Shown here in pieces: positions 18,355 to 28,158 of a stretch of 64,000 nt of DNA (its first letter is position 1; each line of letters starts with the position of its first letter). A program made the position numbers and the translations under genes. The notes below the pieces were generated by a model. It was not told where the DNA came from, ran no database searches, and saw only the letters and a program-made list of their open reading frames with translations. Source of the DNA: VRUE01 sp963725085 (lineage in GTDB: Bacteria > Actinomycetota > Thermoleophilia > Solirubrobacterales > 70-9); assembly GCA_963725085.1 (NCBI GenBank), contig CAVRXM010000005.1, forward strand, positions 62,001 through 126,000, read 5' to 3'.

Positions 18355-19086
18355 GTGAGGCTCGAGCGCTTCAACGTCGGCTGGATGACCGCGCCCGCCG
18401 GGGTCTGGCGCCAGGGCGAAGAGGACCCCGGCCGCCCGGCCAGGGTCCCGGTCTCCTCGTACCTGATCGAGACCGGCTCCGAGCGGATCCTGGTCGACAC
18501 CGGGCTCCATCCCGAGGCCGGGAAGGACATCGTCGCCCACTACGACGACCAGACCCTGGTCGTCTTCAAGACCGAGCAGGAGGCGTCGATCGCGGACCGG
18601 GTCGACCTCGCCTCGCTGACCCGGGTCGTGCTGACCCACCTCCACTTCGACCACGCCGGCGGCCTCGCGCTGGTGCCGAAGAGCGTGCCGATCGTCATCC
18701 AGCGGGCCGAGTGGGAGGCCGGCCACGATGAGGCCGGAATCCAGCTCAACTTCTTCCACTCGCAGGACTACGCCGGCCAGGACAGGGAGGTGATCCTCGT
18801 CGACGGCGACCACGACCTGCTCGGCGACGGCTCGATCGAGCTCCTCAGCACACCCGGGCACACGACCGGGCACCAGTCGGTCCGGGTCGGCGAGGTCGTG
18901 ATCGGGGCCGACGTCGCCCACTTCGGCGACGTCCTCGACGATCCGCGCTTCCCGGCCTTCGCCGCCGACTTCGACGCCCAGCGACGCTCCGCCGAACGCC
19001 TCCGCGCCCTGCGCGAAAAGGGGCTCACGGTCCTTCCGGGGCACGACCCCGAGCTAGAGCTCGGGCAGGTCCTGTTCGAGCTCTAG
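18355..19086 (+). CDS. Metallo-beta-lactamase-fold hydrolase, AHL-lactonase-like
   Basis: 243-residue MBL-fold enzyme. The metal-binding motif THLHFDHAGG is near residues 94-103, with further ligands in STPGHTTGH and GADVAH and a final GHDPE. Overall layout and length resemble the N-acyl-homoserine-lactone hydrolase group, but this fold covers many substrates and the activity is not established. GTG follows the gcvPB stop directly. Its 3' end overlaps the convergent ligD-type gene by 33 bases. Intact. Confidence 0.82.
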   Translation: MRLERFNVGWMTAPAGVWRQGEEDPGRPARVPVSSYLIETGSERILVDTGLHPEAGKDIVAHYDDQTLVVFKTEQEASIADRVDLASLTRVVLTHLHFDHAGGLALVPKSVPIVIQRAEWEAGHDEAGIQLNFFHSQDYAGQDREVILVDGDHDLLGDGSIELLSTPGHTTGHQSVRVGEVVIGADVAHFGDVLDDPRFPAFAADFDAQRRSAERLRALREKGLTVLPGHDPELELGQVLFEL

Positions 19087-19971
19087 CACCGGGGCGAAGA
19101 GGTCGCCCAGCTTCTCGATCCGCTTCAGCACATCCGCGGCCTCGAACACGAGCGAGGCGGCGTCCTCGTTCTCGGCGGCCCGCTCGACCTCCTCCCAGCT
19201 GACCGGGGTCGAGACGGTCGGCCGCTCCCGCGCCCGCATCGAGTAGACCGAGATCGTCGTTTTGCTGCGGTGGTTCTGCGACCAGTCGACGAACACCTTG
19301 CCGCGGCGGTCGACCTTTTTCATCTTCGAGAGGACCTGGTCGGGGGTCTCCTTTTCGAGCAGCTGGGCGATCGCTTTCGCGAGCGGTTTCGTCTCCTCGT
19401 AGCTGACGTCCCTGCGGTTGAGGGGGACGTAGACCTGCATCCCCTTCGACCCCGAGGTCTTCGGGAAGGACTCGATCCCGAAGTGGCCGAACAGGTCGCG
19501 CAGCCGCAGCGCCACCCGGCAGCACTCGACGACGTTTGCCGGCGGCCCGGGGTCGAGGTCGAAGGCGAGGACGGTAGGCCGGTTCGGCGCCCGCGAGCGC
19601 GACAGCGATGGGTGCAGCTCGATCGCCGCGAGCTGCGCCATCCAGACCAGCGTCGGGAGGCTGTCGCAGACGCAGAAGTCGATCTTCCCCGCGTTGGGCC
19701 CGGCGCGGACCGAGGCAGTCTTGACCCATTTCGGCCGGTGCTTGGGGCAACGCTTCTCGAAGAACGCCGAGTCGAGGTCGTCGACGCCTTCGGGGAAGCG
19801 GCGAAGGGTCACGGCGCGGCCGTTCAGGTGGGGGACCATCGTCGGCCCGACGCGGGCGTAGTAGTCGACCATCTCGCCCTTGGTGAAGCCGGCCTCCGGG
19901 TAGAGGACCTTGTCGAGGTTGGTGAGCTTCAGCTCACGCCCGTCGACCTCGACGTGGGTGTCCTTCGGCAC
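19054..19971 (-). CDS. LigD-type NHEJ polymerase/primase (stand-alone)
   Basis: Polymerase domain of bacterial non-homologous end joining, adding or filling nucleotides at Ku-bound ends. 305 residues, intact, starting LTNLDKVLYPEAGFTKGEMV. The catalytic Asp pair is in FDLDPG near residue 140; TSGSKGMQVYVPLN and VDWSQNHRSKTT are conserved. It contains only the polymerase domain: the ligase and phosphoesterase domains of full LigD are absent and no ATP-dependent ligase is seen in the window. It lies three bases downstream of ku, in an evident operon. Confidence 0.92.
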   Translation of the reverse strand: MPKDTHVEVDGRELKLTNLDKVLYPEAGFTKGEMVDYYARVGPTMVPHLNGRAVTLRRFPEGVDDLDSAFFEKRCPKHRPKWVKTASVRAGPNAGKIDFCVCDSLPTLVWMAQLAAIELHPSLSRSRAPNRPTVLAFDLDPGPPANVVECCRVALRLRDLFGHFGIESFPKTSGSKGMQVYVPLNRRDVSYEETKPLAKAIAQLLEKETPDQVLSKMKKVDRRGKVFVDWSQNHRSKTTISVYSMRARERPTVSTPVSWEEVERAAENEDAASLVFEAADVLKRIEKLGDLFAPVLELEQDLPEL

Positions 19972-19974
19972 GGT

Positions 19975-20869
19975 CTATTTCGAGGATTTCGCCTTGGCGG
20001 GCGAACGTTTCTTCGGGGCGGCTTTCGCGGCTTTCTTGCGTTTCGGTTTCTCGGCTTTTTTCGCCGCCCCGCCGTCCTCCTTGCCCTTGACCGCGGCGAT
20101 GCTCTCCTCGAGCGCCGCCATCAGGTCGGGCGCCTTGGTCGCCTTCGGCTCCTCGGTGGAGACGCCGGCGAGCGACGTCCTTGCCTTCGGCCTTGCGTTC
20201 GATCAGGGCCAGCAGTTCCTCGCGGTACTCGTCGCGGTAGGCGCTCGGGTCGAACTCGCGGGTCAGCGAGTCGATCAGCTGCTCGGCCATCTCGACCTCG
20301 CGTTTGGCGACCTTCGGCTGTTTCGCCGGCAGCACGTCGTCGAGCTCGCCCGGGGGGACGACCTCGTCGGCGAAGCGCATCGTCGTCAGGGTCAGGACGC
20401 CGTCGTTGGGGCGCAGGGCGGCGAGGTGCTCCTTGTTGCGGAAGACGAAGCGGGCGATCGCGATCTTGCCGGTCTCCTCCATCGCCTTCGCCAGCAGCGA
20501 ATACGCTTTCTCGGCGCCGTCCGCGGGGCCGAGGTAGTAGGGGCTGTCGAAGTAGATCGGGTCGATCTGGTCGAGGTCGACGAAGTCCTGGACCTCGATC
20601 GCCCGTGTCTTCTCCGGCGCCAGCGCCGCCATCTCCTCCTTGGTCAGCGGGACATAGCGGTCGGGGGTGATCTCGAAGGCCTTGACGATTTTCTCGTAGG
20701 GGACCTCCTCGTCGGTCCCTTCGGCGACGCGGCGGTGGCGGATGCGGGCGCCGTCGGACTCGCGCAGCTCGCGCAGCGAGATGCCGCGGCGGGCGACCGC
20801 GCTGTAGAGCTTCACGGGCACGTTCAGCAGCCCGAAGCTGATCGAGCCGCTCCAAATTGCTCTGGCCAT
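19975..20869 (-). CDS. ku: Ku, DNA end-binding protein
   Basis: Homodimeric ring that threads onto double-strand breaks and recruits LigD-type enzymes. The N-terminus ARAIWSGSISFGLLNVPVKL is diagnostic, followed by EEVPYEKIVKAFEI and YYLGPADGAEKAYSLL. One extra base near 20177 shifts the frame at KDVAGVSTEEP; corrected, the protein has 297 residues and ends in a Lys/Ala-rich tail of the kind that contacts DNA in actinobacterial Ku. Operon with the polymerase gene. Confidence 0.94.
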
Positions 20870-20974
20870 CAGGGCATCACCTACCCGGATTGTTCCAATC
20901 ATCCACCGTCGTCCCTTCCCCGCCGCCCGGGCCGGGAGCGTTCTTGCGCTGTCCCCGGTGGGAAGATCCGCGCC

Positions 20975-21621
20975 GTGCTGTTCGAGCTCCGCGATGTTTG
21001 CCTGACGCGCTGCGGCCGCAAGGTCCTCGAGTCCTTCGCGGCCGAGGTGCCGGAGGGCGCGACCGCGGTCGTCGGGCCCTCCGGCAGCGGCAAGTCGACG
21101 CTGCTGCGGCTGCTGAACCGCCTCGCCGATCCCGACCGCGGGGCGATCTCGCTACCGCGGCGAGCCGATCGCGGCCTGCGACCCGCTGCTGCTGCGGCGC
21201 GAGGTCTCGCTCGTCCCGCAGCTGCCGGCCCTGCTCGAGGGGACCGTCGAGTCGAACATCACGCTACGCCGCCGGCCTCGCCGGCAAGCCGCCCGACCCG
21301 GCCCGCTGCCTGCGGCTCGCCGGCCTCGGAGCCGAGTTCGCGGCTCGCGACGTCGCCCGGCTCTCGGTCGGCGAGCAGCAGCGGGCGATGCTGGCGCGCT
21401 CGCTGGCCCAGCAGCCCGATGTGCTCCTCCTCGACGAGCCGACCTCGGCGCTCGACCAGGACGCCCGCGACGCGATCGAGCGCACCCTGACCGGTCTGCG
21501 GCGCGAGCTCGGCATCTCCCTGGTCATCGTCACCCACGACCCCGAGCAGGCCCGGCGGATGAGCGACCGGGTGATCCGGATCGAGGGCGGGCGGGCGGTG
21601 CCGCCGGGGGGCGCAGGTTGA
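20975..21621 (+). CDS. ABC transporter ATPase, FetA-like
   Basis: Energising subunit of an importer or exporter. Walker A is VVGPSGSGKST, the signature LSVGEQQR and Walker B VLLLDEPTSALD are all present. Two apparent insertions (near 21157 and 21266) break the middle; corrected length is 214 residues. The four-base junction with the next gene (TTGA) and the identity of that partner (FetB/YbbM family) suggest a FetAB-type system, implicated in iron homeostasis in E. coli; the substrate here is inferred only. Confidence 0.86.
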
Positions 21622-22391
21622 GCAGCTCGATCCACGTCGCGCTCTGGCAGGTCGCGGCGTCGCTGGTCCTGGTCGCGATCGCGGCGGCGATATCGCGCTG
21701 GCAGGAGGCCGACCTCGAGCGCGACATCGTGATCGCGACCGTCCGCTCGATCATCCAGCTGACCCTGATCGGGTACGCGATCAAGCTGATCTTCGACGTC
21801 GACTCGATCTGGCTGGTGCTGGCGCTGCTCGCGGTCATGGTCCTGTTCGGTGCGCTGACGGCGCGGAGCCGGGCGAAGGGCGTCCCAAACGCGTTCTGGC
21901 CGCTTCTGATCAGCCTCGCGATCGCCGCCGCGACCACCCTCGGCCTGGTCGTCGCCCTCGGGATCTTCGAACCGACGCCCCGCTACCTGGTCCCGGTCGG
22001 CGGGATGGTGATCGGCAACTCGATGACCGCCTCGGCGGTCGCGCTGAACCGGCTCGGCGACGAGGTCGCCGACAGCCGCGCGCGGATCGAGGCGACCCTC
22101 GCCCTCGGCGCGACCGCGCGCGAAGCGGCGCTGCCGATAGTCAGGCGCTCGCTCCGCTCCGGGATGATCACCCTCGTCGACTCGACCAAGACCACCGGGC
22201 TGATCTTCTTCCCGGGAACGATGGTCGGGATGCTGCTCGCCGGCGCCAACCCGACCGACGCGGTGCGGCTGCAGCTGATCCTGCTCTACTCGCTGCTCGG
22301 CAGCGTCGCGATCGCCGGCCTGCTGGCGACGAGCCTCGCCTACCGGAACTTCTTCACCCCCGCCCAGCAGCTGCGCGAGCCGGCGGAGTGA
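21618..22391 (+). CDS. FetB/YbbM-family permease (UPF0014)
   Basis: 257-residue membrane protein, partner of the preceding ATPase. About seven hydrophobic segments; conserved family stretches are TVRSIIQLTLIGYAI, PVGGMVIGNSMTASAVALNR, LALGATAREAALPIVRRS and STKTTGLIFFPGTMVGMLL. Start is TTG at 21618, overlapping the ATPase stop. Intact. In E. coli the homologue takes part in iron export or homeostasis; that role is transferred by family only. Confidence 0.88.
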   Translation: MSSSIHVALWQVAASLVLVAIAAAISRWQEADLERDIVIATVRSIIQLTLIGYAIKLIFDVDSIWLVLALLAVMVLFGALTARSRAKGVPNAFWPLLISLAIAAATTLGLVVALGIFEPTPRYLVPVGGMVIGNSMTASAVALNRLGDEVADSRARIEATLALGATAREAALPIVRRSLRSGMITLVDSTKTTGLIFFPGTMVGMLLAGANPTDAVRLQLILLYSLLGSVAIAGLLATSLAYRNFFTPAQQLREPAE

Positions 22392-22418
22392 GCATCGGGC
22401 CCTTCTAGACTCGGTCGG

Positions 22419-23993
22419 GTGTCCCGTCAACAGCTGCTGACGCTGGTCGCGACGATCCTCGGCTCGATCGTCGTCTTCCTCGACGCGACCGTCGTCAACG
22501 TCGCGCTGCCCGCGATCAGCGAAGACCTCGACGCCGGGCTCTCCGGCCAGCAGTGGGTGGTCGAGGCCTACGCGCTCGCGCTCGTCTCGCTGCTGCTGGT
22601 CGGCGGCTCGCTCGGCGACCAGTTCGGGCGGCGGCGGATCTACGTGATCGGGCTGATCGGCTTCGGCCTGACCTCGGCGCTCTGCGCGGTCGCCCCCACC
22701 ACCGGGACGCTGATCGGCGCCCGGGCGCTGCAGGGGGTCGCCGGCGCGCTGCTCGTTCCGGGCTCGCTGGCGATCGTCGCCTCGACGTTCGAGGGCCCGG
22801 CGCGGGGCAAGGCGGTCGGCACCTGGACCGCGTGGACGGGGATCGCCACCGTGCTCGGCCCGGCCGGCGGCGGGGCACTGGTCCAGGCGATCTCGTGGCG
22901 GGCGATCTTCTGGGTCAACCTGCCGCTGATCGTCGTCACCGTCGCCCTCACCCTCCACTCGGTGAGAGAGAGCCGAGACGCCGACGCCTACCGCGGGATC
23001 GACTGGCCGGGCATCGCGCTGTCCGCGGCCGGGCTCGGCGGGCCCGTCTTCGCCCTGATCGAACAGCCCGCCCACGGCTGGGGCGATCCCCTGGTATGGG
23101 TGCCGATGGTCGTCGGGGTCGCCTGCTTCGGCCTCTTCATCCTCCGCGAGGCGCGCGCCCGCCATCCAATGCTCGACCTCGGCCTGTTCCGGATCCGGAA
23201 CTTCTGGGTCGCGAACCTGACGACGCTGTCCACCTACGCGGGCCTGATCGGCGGCCTCTTCTTCGTCGGGCTCTTCCTCCAGCAGGTCGCCGGCTACACG
23301 CCGCTCGAGGCGGGCCTGGCGACTACGCCGATCTCGATCATCATGTTCATCCTCTCGCCGCGCTTCGGAAGGATGGCCTCCGGCGTGGGGCCGCGGGTGC
23401 CGATGTCCGTCGGGCCGATCCTCGGCGGGATCGGGTTGATCCTGCTGCTGCGGGTCGGGTCCGACCCGAACTACCTCACCGACGTCCTGCCGGGGCTGAT
23501 CGTCTTCGGCCTCGGGCTCTCGGCGACGGTCGCGCCGCTGACGGCGACGGTGCTCGACTCGGTCGAGGAACGCCATGTCGGGATCGCATCGGGGGTCAAC
23601 AACGGCGTCTCGCGGGTCGCCGGCCTGCTCGCGATCGCCGTCCTCGGGGCGGTGATCTCGGCCAGCTTCGGCTCGATGGTCGAGTCCAATCTGGGCTCGG
23701 AGCCGCTCTCCGCCGCCGGGGCCAAGGCGGTGTCCGAAGCCAAGGAACAGCCGCTCGGGGTCCCGGCGACCGGCGATCTGGCCGCCGCCGAAGCCGACCG
23801 GGTCCACACCGCGTCCGTCGACGCCTCGACCTCCGCCTTCCACCTCGGGATCCTGATCGGGGGCATCCTGATGATCGTCGGCGGCACCGTCTCCGGGCTC
23901 TGGATCCAGAATCCACGGCGCCGGGTCGAGGTGGTGGCGACCCGGGGCAGCCGCCGCCGCCGGCGAGTGCGGCCACGATGCCCGAGTGCGTGA
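22419..23993 (+). CDS. MFS efflux transporter, DHA2 (EmrB/QacA) family
   Basis: Proton-driven multidrug-type exporter with about 14 membrane spans. Motif ILGSIVVFLDATVVNVALPA begins helix 1, GDQFGRRR is the cytoplasmic loop motif, and GPAGGGALVQAISWRAIFWVN matches the DHA2 helix-5 region. 524 residues; the C-terminal arginine-rich stretch may be shifted in frame. TAGACT (22406-22411) ends seven bases before the GTG, suggesting a leaderless message. Substrate unknown. Confidence 0.9.
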   Translation: MSRQQLLTLVATILGSIVVFLDATVVNVALPAISEDLDAGLSGQQWVVEAYALALVSLLLVGGSLGDQFGRRRIYVIGLIGFGLTSALCAVAPTTGTLIGARALQGVAGALLVPGSLAIVASTFEGPARGKAVGTWTAWTGIATVLGPAGGGALVQAISWRAIFWVNLPLIVVTVALTLHSVRESRDADAYRGIDWPGIALSAAGLGGPVFALIEQPAHGWGDPLVWVPMVVGVACFGLFILREARARHPMLDLGLFRIRNFWVANLTTLSTYAGLIGGLFFVGLFLQQVAGYTPLEAGLATTPISIIMFILSPRFGRMASGVGPRVPMSVGPILGGIGLILLLRVGSDPNYLTDVLPGLIVFGLGLSATVAPLTATVLDSVEERHVGIASGVNNGVSRVAGLLAIAVLGAVISASFGSMVESNLGSEPLSAAGAKAVSEAKEQPLGVPATGDLAAAEADRVHTASVDASTSAFHLGILIGGILMIVGGTVSGLWIQNPRRRVEVVATRGSRRRRRVRPRCPSA

Positions 23994-24078
23994 GGCCGCG
24001 GCCGAAGGGCGGACACCAGTGCTCACGGCGGGATGTCGACGAAGCGCCCGCTCCCGGCCCTGCATAGAGTCACGCCGC

Positions 24079-25070
24079 GTGACCCCCGTCGTCTTCTCAG
24101 GCATCCAGCCGACCGGGCGCAAGCACCTCGGCAACTACATCGGGGCGATCCGCCAGTACGTCGAGGGCCAGGACCGCGGCGACCCGGCGATCTACTGCAT
24201 CGTCGACCTTCACGCGCTCTCGGTCGCCTACGACCCCGCCGAGCTGCGCGAGCGCCTCTACGACACGACCGCGATCCTGCTCGCCGCCGGCCTCGACCCG
24301 GAGCGCTGCATCCTCTTTCGCCAGTCCGACGTCCGCGAGCACACCGAGCTGACCTGGCTGCTCTCGGCGGTGACCTCCCACGGCGACCTCAACCGCATGA
24401 CCCAGTTCAAGGAAAAGTCGGCGAAGCAGCGCGAACTGGTCTCCTCGGCGCTCTTCTACTACCCGGTGCTGATGGCGGCCGACGTCCTCGCCTACCGGGC
24501 GACCGAGGTCCCGGTCGGCGACGACCAGCGACAGCACGTCGAGCTGATGCGGGAGATCGCCCGCCGCTTCAACGAGCGCTTCGGCGAGACGCTGGTGGTG
24601 CCCGACCTGGTCATCCCGGAGGTCGGCGCCCGGATCATGGACCTGCAGGAGCCGGAGCGGAAGATGTCGACGACCGGCGGCACCGAGGCCGGCACCGTCC
24701 TCGTCCTCGACGAGCCCGACGCGATCCGCAAGAAGCTCGGCAGCGCCGTCACCGACTCCGGGCGGGAGGTGCTCCGCGCCCCCGACAAGCCCGGCGTCAC
24801 CAACCTGATCGACATCCTCGCCGTCGCCCGCGGCGTCGGGCCCGAGGCGATCGAGGCCGAGTTCGAGGGCGCCGGCTACGGCGACTTCAAGAAGGCGGTG
24901 GCCGAGGGGGTGGTCGAGCTGCTGGCGCCGGTGCAGGAGCGATACGCGGAGCTCCGCCCCGACGAGGCGGCGCTCGAGGCGGCCTCGGGGCCGGCGCCGA
25001 GCGGGCGCGGGCGATCTGCGAGCCGATCGTCGCCGAGGTCCGCGACCGGATGGGCATCGGGCCGGGATAA
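24079..25070 (+). CDS. trpS: TrpS, tryptophanyl-tRNA synthetase
   Basis: Class I synthetase charging tRNA-Trp. The HIGH-equivalent region is SGIQPTGRKHLGNYIGAI, KMSTT is the KMSKS loop equivalent, and GDDQRQHVELMREIARRFN is typical. A missing G near 24990 shifts the last 30 residues; corrected length is 330 residues ending AEVRDRMGIGPG. TAGAGT (24065-24070) lies eight bases before the GTG. Confidence 0.94.
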
Positions 25071-25243
25071 TTCCGCCGGCTTCCTCTGCTCCCGCTCCGT
25101 TCCGCGGCTCGCTCCCGCTCCCACAAATTCCGCCCGCATGCTCTGCTCCCGCTCGGCCGCGAAACATCAGACTTCGACACGGCCTCGCTCCCGCGTCCGC
25201 CGCGGGCGGGTGAGCATCAGTTCTGGGCGGTACGGTTGCCGGT
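25071..25243 (-). repeat. Mini-cistron repeat, inverted copy I (trpS-scpA)
   Basis: The whole gap is a pyrimidine-rich inverse of the repeat type seen at 16743. On the reverse strand an ATG frame at 25217-25167 encodes 16 residues (MLTRPRRTRERGRVEV), and its TGA overlaps another ATG (TGATG), but here no gene follows in that direction. CTCGCTCCCGCGTCCGC (25184-25200) is the exact inverse of 16758-16774. The -10-like TACGGT (25231-25236) for scpA lies at its right edge. Confidence 0.6.
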
Positions 25244-25969
25244 ATGGCCGTTGTCGATCTGGAACTGGAGCTCGACGTCTTCGCGGGGCCGTTCGACCTG
25301 CTGATGGCGATCCTGCTGCGCGAGGAGATCGACCTGCTCGAGATCGAGCTGGCGGAGGTCGTCGTCGCCTACGTCGAGCACCTCGAGAGCGAGGGCGAGC
25401 TCGAGCTCGAGGTCGCGACCGAGTTCCTCGTCCTGATCGCCGCCCTGCTCGAGCTGAAGTCGCGGCTGCTGCTGCCGGGGGCCGACGAGGGGCTCGAGGA
25501 GCTCGGCCCCGAGGAGGCGATCGAGGAGCTGCTGGCGCGGCTGCTCGAGTATCGCCGCTACCGCGATGCGTCGGAGATGCTGACCGAGCGCTTCGAGGCG
25601 GAGCGGCCCTACCTCTACCGCTCGGCGCCGCTGCCGCCGGAGCTGCGCCGGGTCGCGATCGACGCCGCGACCGCCGTCTATGACCCCGAGCGCCTGGCGG
25701 CCGCCCTCGGCGACCTGCTGACGACGCCGCCGCCACTCGACATCAGCCACATCCGGCCGACCGTCTCGCTCGAGCGCCGGCTGCGGGCGCTTCGCGACGC
25801 GCTCGCCGGGAGGGCCAGCATCGACTTCGACGACCAGTTCGGCGGCGAGGACCGGCTGACCCAGGCGGTGACCCTGTTCGCCCTGCTCGAGCTCTATCGC
25901 AAGGGCGAGGTGACCTGGAAGCAGGCGAAGCCGCTCGGCCCGATCGAGATCCAGAGGGTGGAGGCGTGA
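25244..25969 (+). CDS. scpA: ScpA, condensin-associated kleisin
   Basis: Bridges the two SMC heads and, with ScpB, forms the chromosome condensation complex. 241 residues, intact. The N-terminus has FAGPFDLLMAILLREEIDLLEIEL, followed by LVLIAALLELKSRLLLPG; the C-terminal winged helix has LFALLELYRKGEVTWKQ. TACGGT lies seven bases before the ATG. The stop overlaps the scpB GTG (GTGA). The smc gene is not in the window. Confidence 0.95.
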   Translation: MAVVDLELELDVFAGPFDLLMAILLREEIDLLEIELAEVVVAYVEHLESEGELELEVATEFLVLIAALLELKSRLLLPGADEGLEELGPEEAIEELLARLLEYRRYRDASEMLTERFEAERPYLYRSAPLPPELRRVAIDAATAVYDPERLAAALGDLLTTPPPLDISHIRPTVSLERRLRALRDALAGRASIDFDDQFGGEDRLTQAVTLFALLELYRKGEVTWKQAKPLGPIEIQRVEA

Positions 25970-26536
25970 GCGACCTCGCCCGGACGATCGAGTCGCTGCT
26001 CTTCCTCTCCCCGCAGCCGGTCTCGGCGGCCGACCTCGCCGAGGCGGCCGAGGCGACGGAGGGGCAGGTCGGCGAGGCGATCGAGCTGCTGCGCGAGGAC
26101 CTCGCCGAGGGCCGGCGCGGGGTCGTCCTGCGCGAGGTCGCCGGGGGGCTTCACGCTCGCGAGCGACCCGGCCGGCGAGGCCGCGGCGCGGCGCCTGCTG
26201 GCGAAGCCGCGGACGCCGCCGCTGACCCAGGCGCAGGCGGAGACGCTGGCGATCGTCGCCTACCTGCAGCCCGTCTCGCGCCCGGAGGTGGCGCGGATCC
26301 GCGGCGTCTCCTCGGAGTCCGCGGTCCAGACCCTCGCCGAGCGCGGGCTGATCGAGGAGTCGGGGCGCTCCCGCTTCGGGGCGACGATCTTCAGGACGAC
26401 CGAGCTCTTCGAGCGGCTGTTCGGCCTCTCCGGCCTCGACCAGCTTCCCGACCCCTCGCGGTTCGACCCGACGCCGGAGGACGAGCGCGAGCTGCGCGAG
26501 CGGCTGCTGAAGGCCGGCGAACAGCGCGCCGAGTAG
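25966..26536 (+). CDS. scpB: ScpB, condensin-associated winged-helix protein
   Basis: Dimeric partner of ScpA. It begins ARTIESLLFLSPQPVSAADLA, and the second winged helix has TLAIVAYLQPVSRPEVARIRGV followed by LIEESGRSRFGATIFRTTELF. One extra G in a G run near 26148 breaks the frame at VAGGFTLASDP; corrected length is 189 residues. Followed after six bases by rluB, the usual gene order. Confidence 0.94.
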
Positions 26537-26542
26537 CGCGCC

Positions 26543-27245
26543 GTGCGGCTGGCGAAGCATCTCGCCCACGCCGGGGTCGCCTCGCGCCGCCGGGCGGAGG
26601 AGATCGTCAGGGCCGGGAGGGTGGTCGTAAACGGCGAGGTCGTCACCGATCCGGCGCGCGACGTGGGGGAGGGGGATGAGGTCAGGGTCGACGGCGAGGC
26701 CGTGGCCGCGGAGCCGCGCGAGGTCTGGGCCCTCAACAAGCCCGCCGGCGTCGTCTCGACCGCCCGCGAGCCCGGGCAGGAGGCCGGCGGTCGTCGATCT
26801 CGTCGACTCGGCGGCCCGGCTCTACCCGGTCGGCCGGCTCGATGCCGACTCGACCGGGCTGCTGCTGCTGACCAACGACGGCGAGCTCGCGAACCGGCTC
26901 ACCCATCCCCGCTACGAAGTCGAGAAGGCCTACCGGGTCGAGCTGCGGCGGCCTCCCTCGGAGGCCGACCTGCGGCGGCTGGCCCGGGGAGTCGAGCTCG
27001 ACGACGGGATGACCGCCCCGGCGGGGGTCGAGCGGCTCGGCGAGCGGGTGGTCGAGATCGTCCTCCGCGAGGGCCGCAACCGCCAGGTGCGGCGGATGGC
27101 GGAGGCCGTCGGCAACGAGGTCGTCGCCCTGCGAAGGGTCCGGTTCGGGCCGCTCGACCTCGGCGACCTCGCCGAGGGCGCCGCCCGCCGCCTCGACGCC
27201 GAAGAGGTCTCCGCCCTCCGCTGCGTCCGGCTGCCTAGGAGCTGA
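26543..27245 (+). CDS. rluB: RluB-type 23S rRNA pseudouridine synthase
   Basis: Isomerises uridine in 23S rRNA. An N-terminal S4 domain (LAKHLAHAGVASRRRAEEIV) precedes the catalytic domain with ALNKPAGVVSTA, GRLDADSTGLLLLTNDG (catalytic Asp) and EGRNRQVRRM. One extra base near 26778 breaks the frame; corrected length is 233 residues. It ends in an 11-base overlap with the convergent yjbQ gene. Confidence 0.92.
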
Positions 27246-27652
27246 CCTGGACGACGACGGTCCGCTCTCGCGGGCGGTCGTCGAAGTCGATCAGGACCAG
27301 CTGCTGCCAGGTGCCGAGCGCGAGCCGGCCGCCGAGCACCGGGACCGTCTCCGAGGGCCCGATCACCGAGGCCCGCTGGTGGGCGTGGGAGTTGGTGTCG
27401 TGATTGAGCCGGTTGTGCTCGTAGTCGCCCGTCCGTCGGGATCAGGCGCTCGAGCATCGCGCGCAGGTCGGCGACGCCGCCGGGCTCGAACTCCATCGTC
27501 GTGATCGCCGCCGTCGAGCCGCGGACGAAGGCGAGCGCCTGGCCCTCCTCGGCCCCGGCCGCGGCGACCGCCGCCTCGACCTCGGCGGTGATGTCGACGA
27601 CGTCGCCGTCGCCGGCCGTCGAGAACCTCAGCTCCGCGCTCGTCACCGTCAC
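27235..27652 (-). CDS. YjbQ/UPF0047 family protein
   Basis: Small beta-rich protein of the YjbQ family; some members have weak thiamine phosphate synthase activity, but the biological role is unclear. The readable core is ITAEVEAAVAAAGAEEGQAL then FVRGSTAAITTMEFEPG, and after correcting one extra base near 27440 it continues DYEHNRLNHDTNSHAHQRA, the conserved His-rich stretch. 136-138 residues. GTG at 27652 and at 27646 are both possible; a GAAAGG suits the second. Confidence 0.85.
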
Positions 27653-27752
27653 CCTTTCGACCGTAACCGCTTCCGGTGTTCGAAATGTCGAAATATCCGA
27701 CAAATCGAACACGGCGGCGACCGGGCGGCGCCCCTCTGGGAAGATGCTGCGG

Positions 27753-28137
27753 GTGGCAGATCCGGGGGAACAGCGACTCTTCGCGGTGCGGGGCGCGGTC
27801 CAGGCCGGCGCCAACGACGCCGACTCGATCCTCGAGCGCGACCGGTGAGCTGATGCGGGAGCTGATCGAGCGCAACGAGCTGACGCCGGAGGGCATGGTC
27901 AGCTGCATCTTCACCGCCACCGATGACCTCGACGCCGAGTTCCCGGCCGTCGCCGCGCGGGCGGCCGGCCTCGATTCGGTCCCGCTCCTCTGCTGCCGCG
28001 AGATCCCCGTCCCCGGCTCGATGCCGCGGGTCGTCCGGGCGATGGTCCACTACCACGCGGCCGCCGGCCACACTCCGCAGCACGTCTACCTCGGCGCGAC
28101 CCAGGCGCTGCGCTCCGACCTCCACGCCGCCCAGTAG
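27753..28137 (+). CDS. aroH: AroH-type chorismate mutase
   Basis: Converts chorismate to prephenate, the branch point to Phe and Tyr. VRGAVQAGANDADSIL opens the trimeric AroH-type fold; FTATDDLDAEFPA, VPLLCCREIPVPGSMPRVVR and HVYLGATQALRSDL follow. One extra base near 27838 breaks the frame at ILERTGELMREL; corrected length is 127 residues, typical. GTG at 27753 is chosen, nine bases after GGAAG. It heads the aromatic block. Confidence 0.92.
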
Positions 28138-28158
28138 TCCTGGGAGAATGGGCCGTCG

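Noticed and set aside
21264..24134. A 956-codon open frame on the reverse strand
   Set aside because: Opposite to the FetAB-like genes and the DHA2 pump; composition is Arg/Asp/Glu-rich noise typical of antisense frames in high-GC DNA, with no domain.
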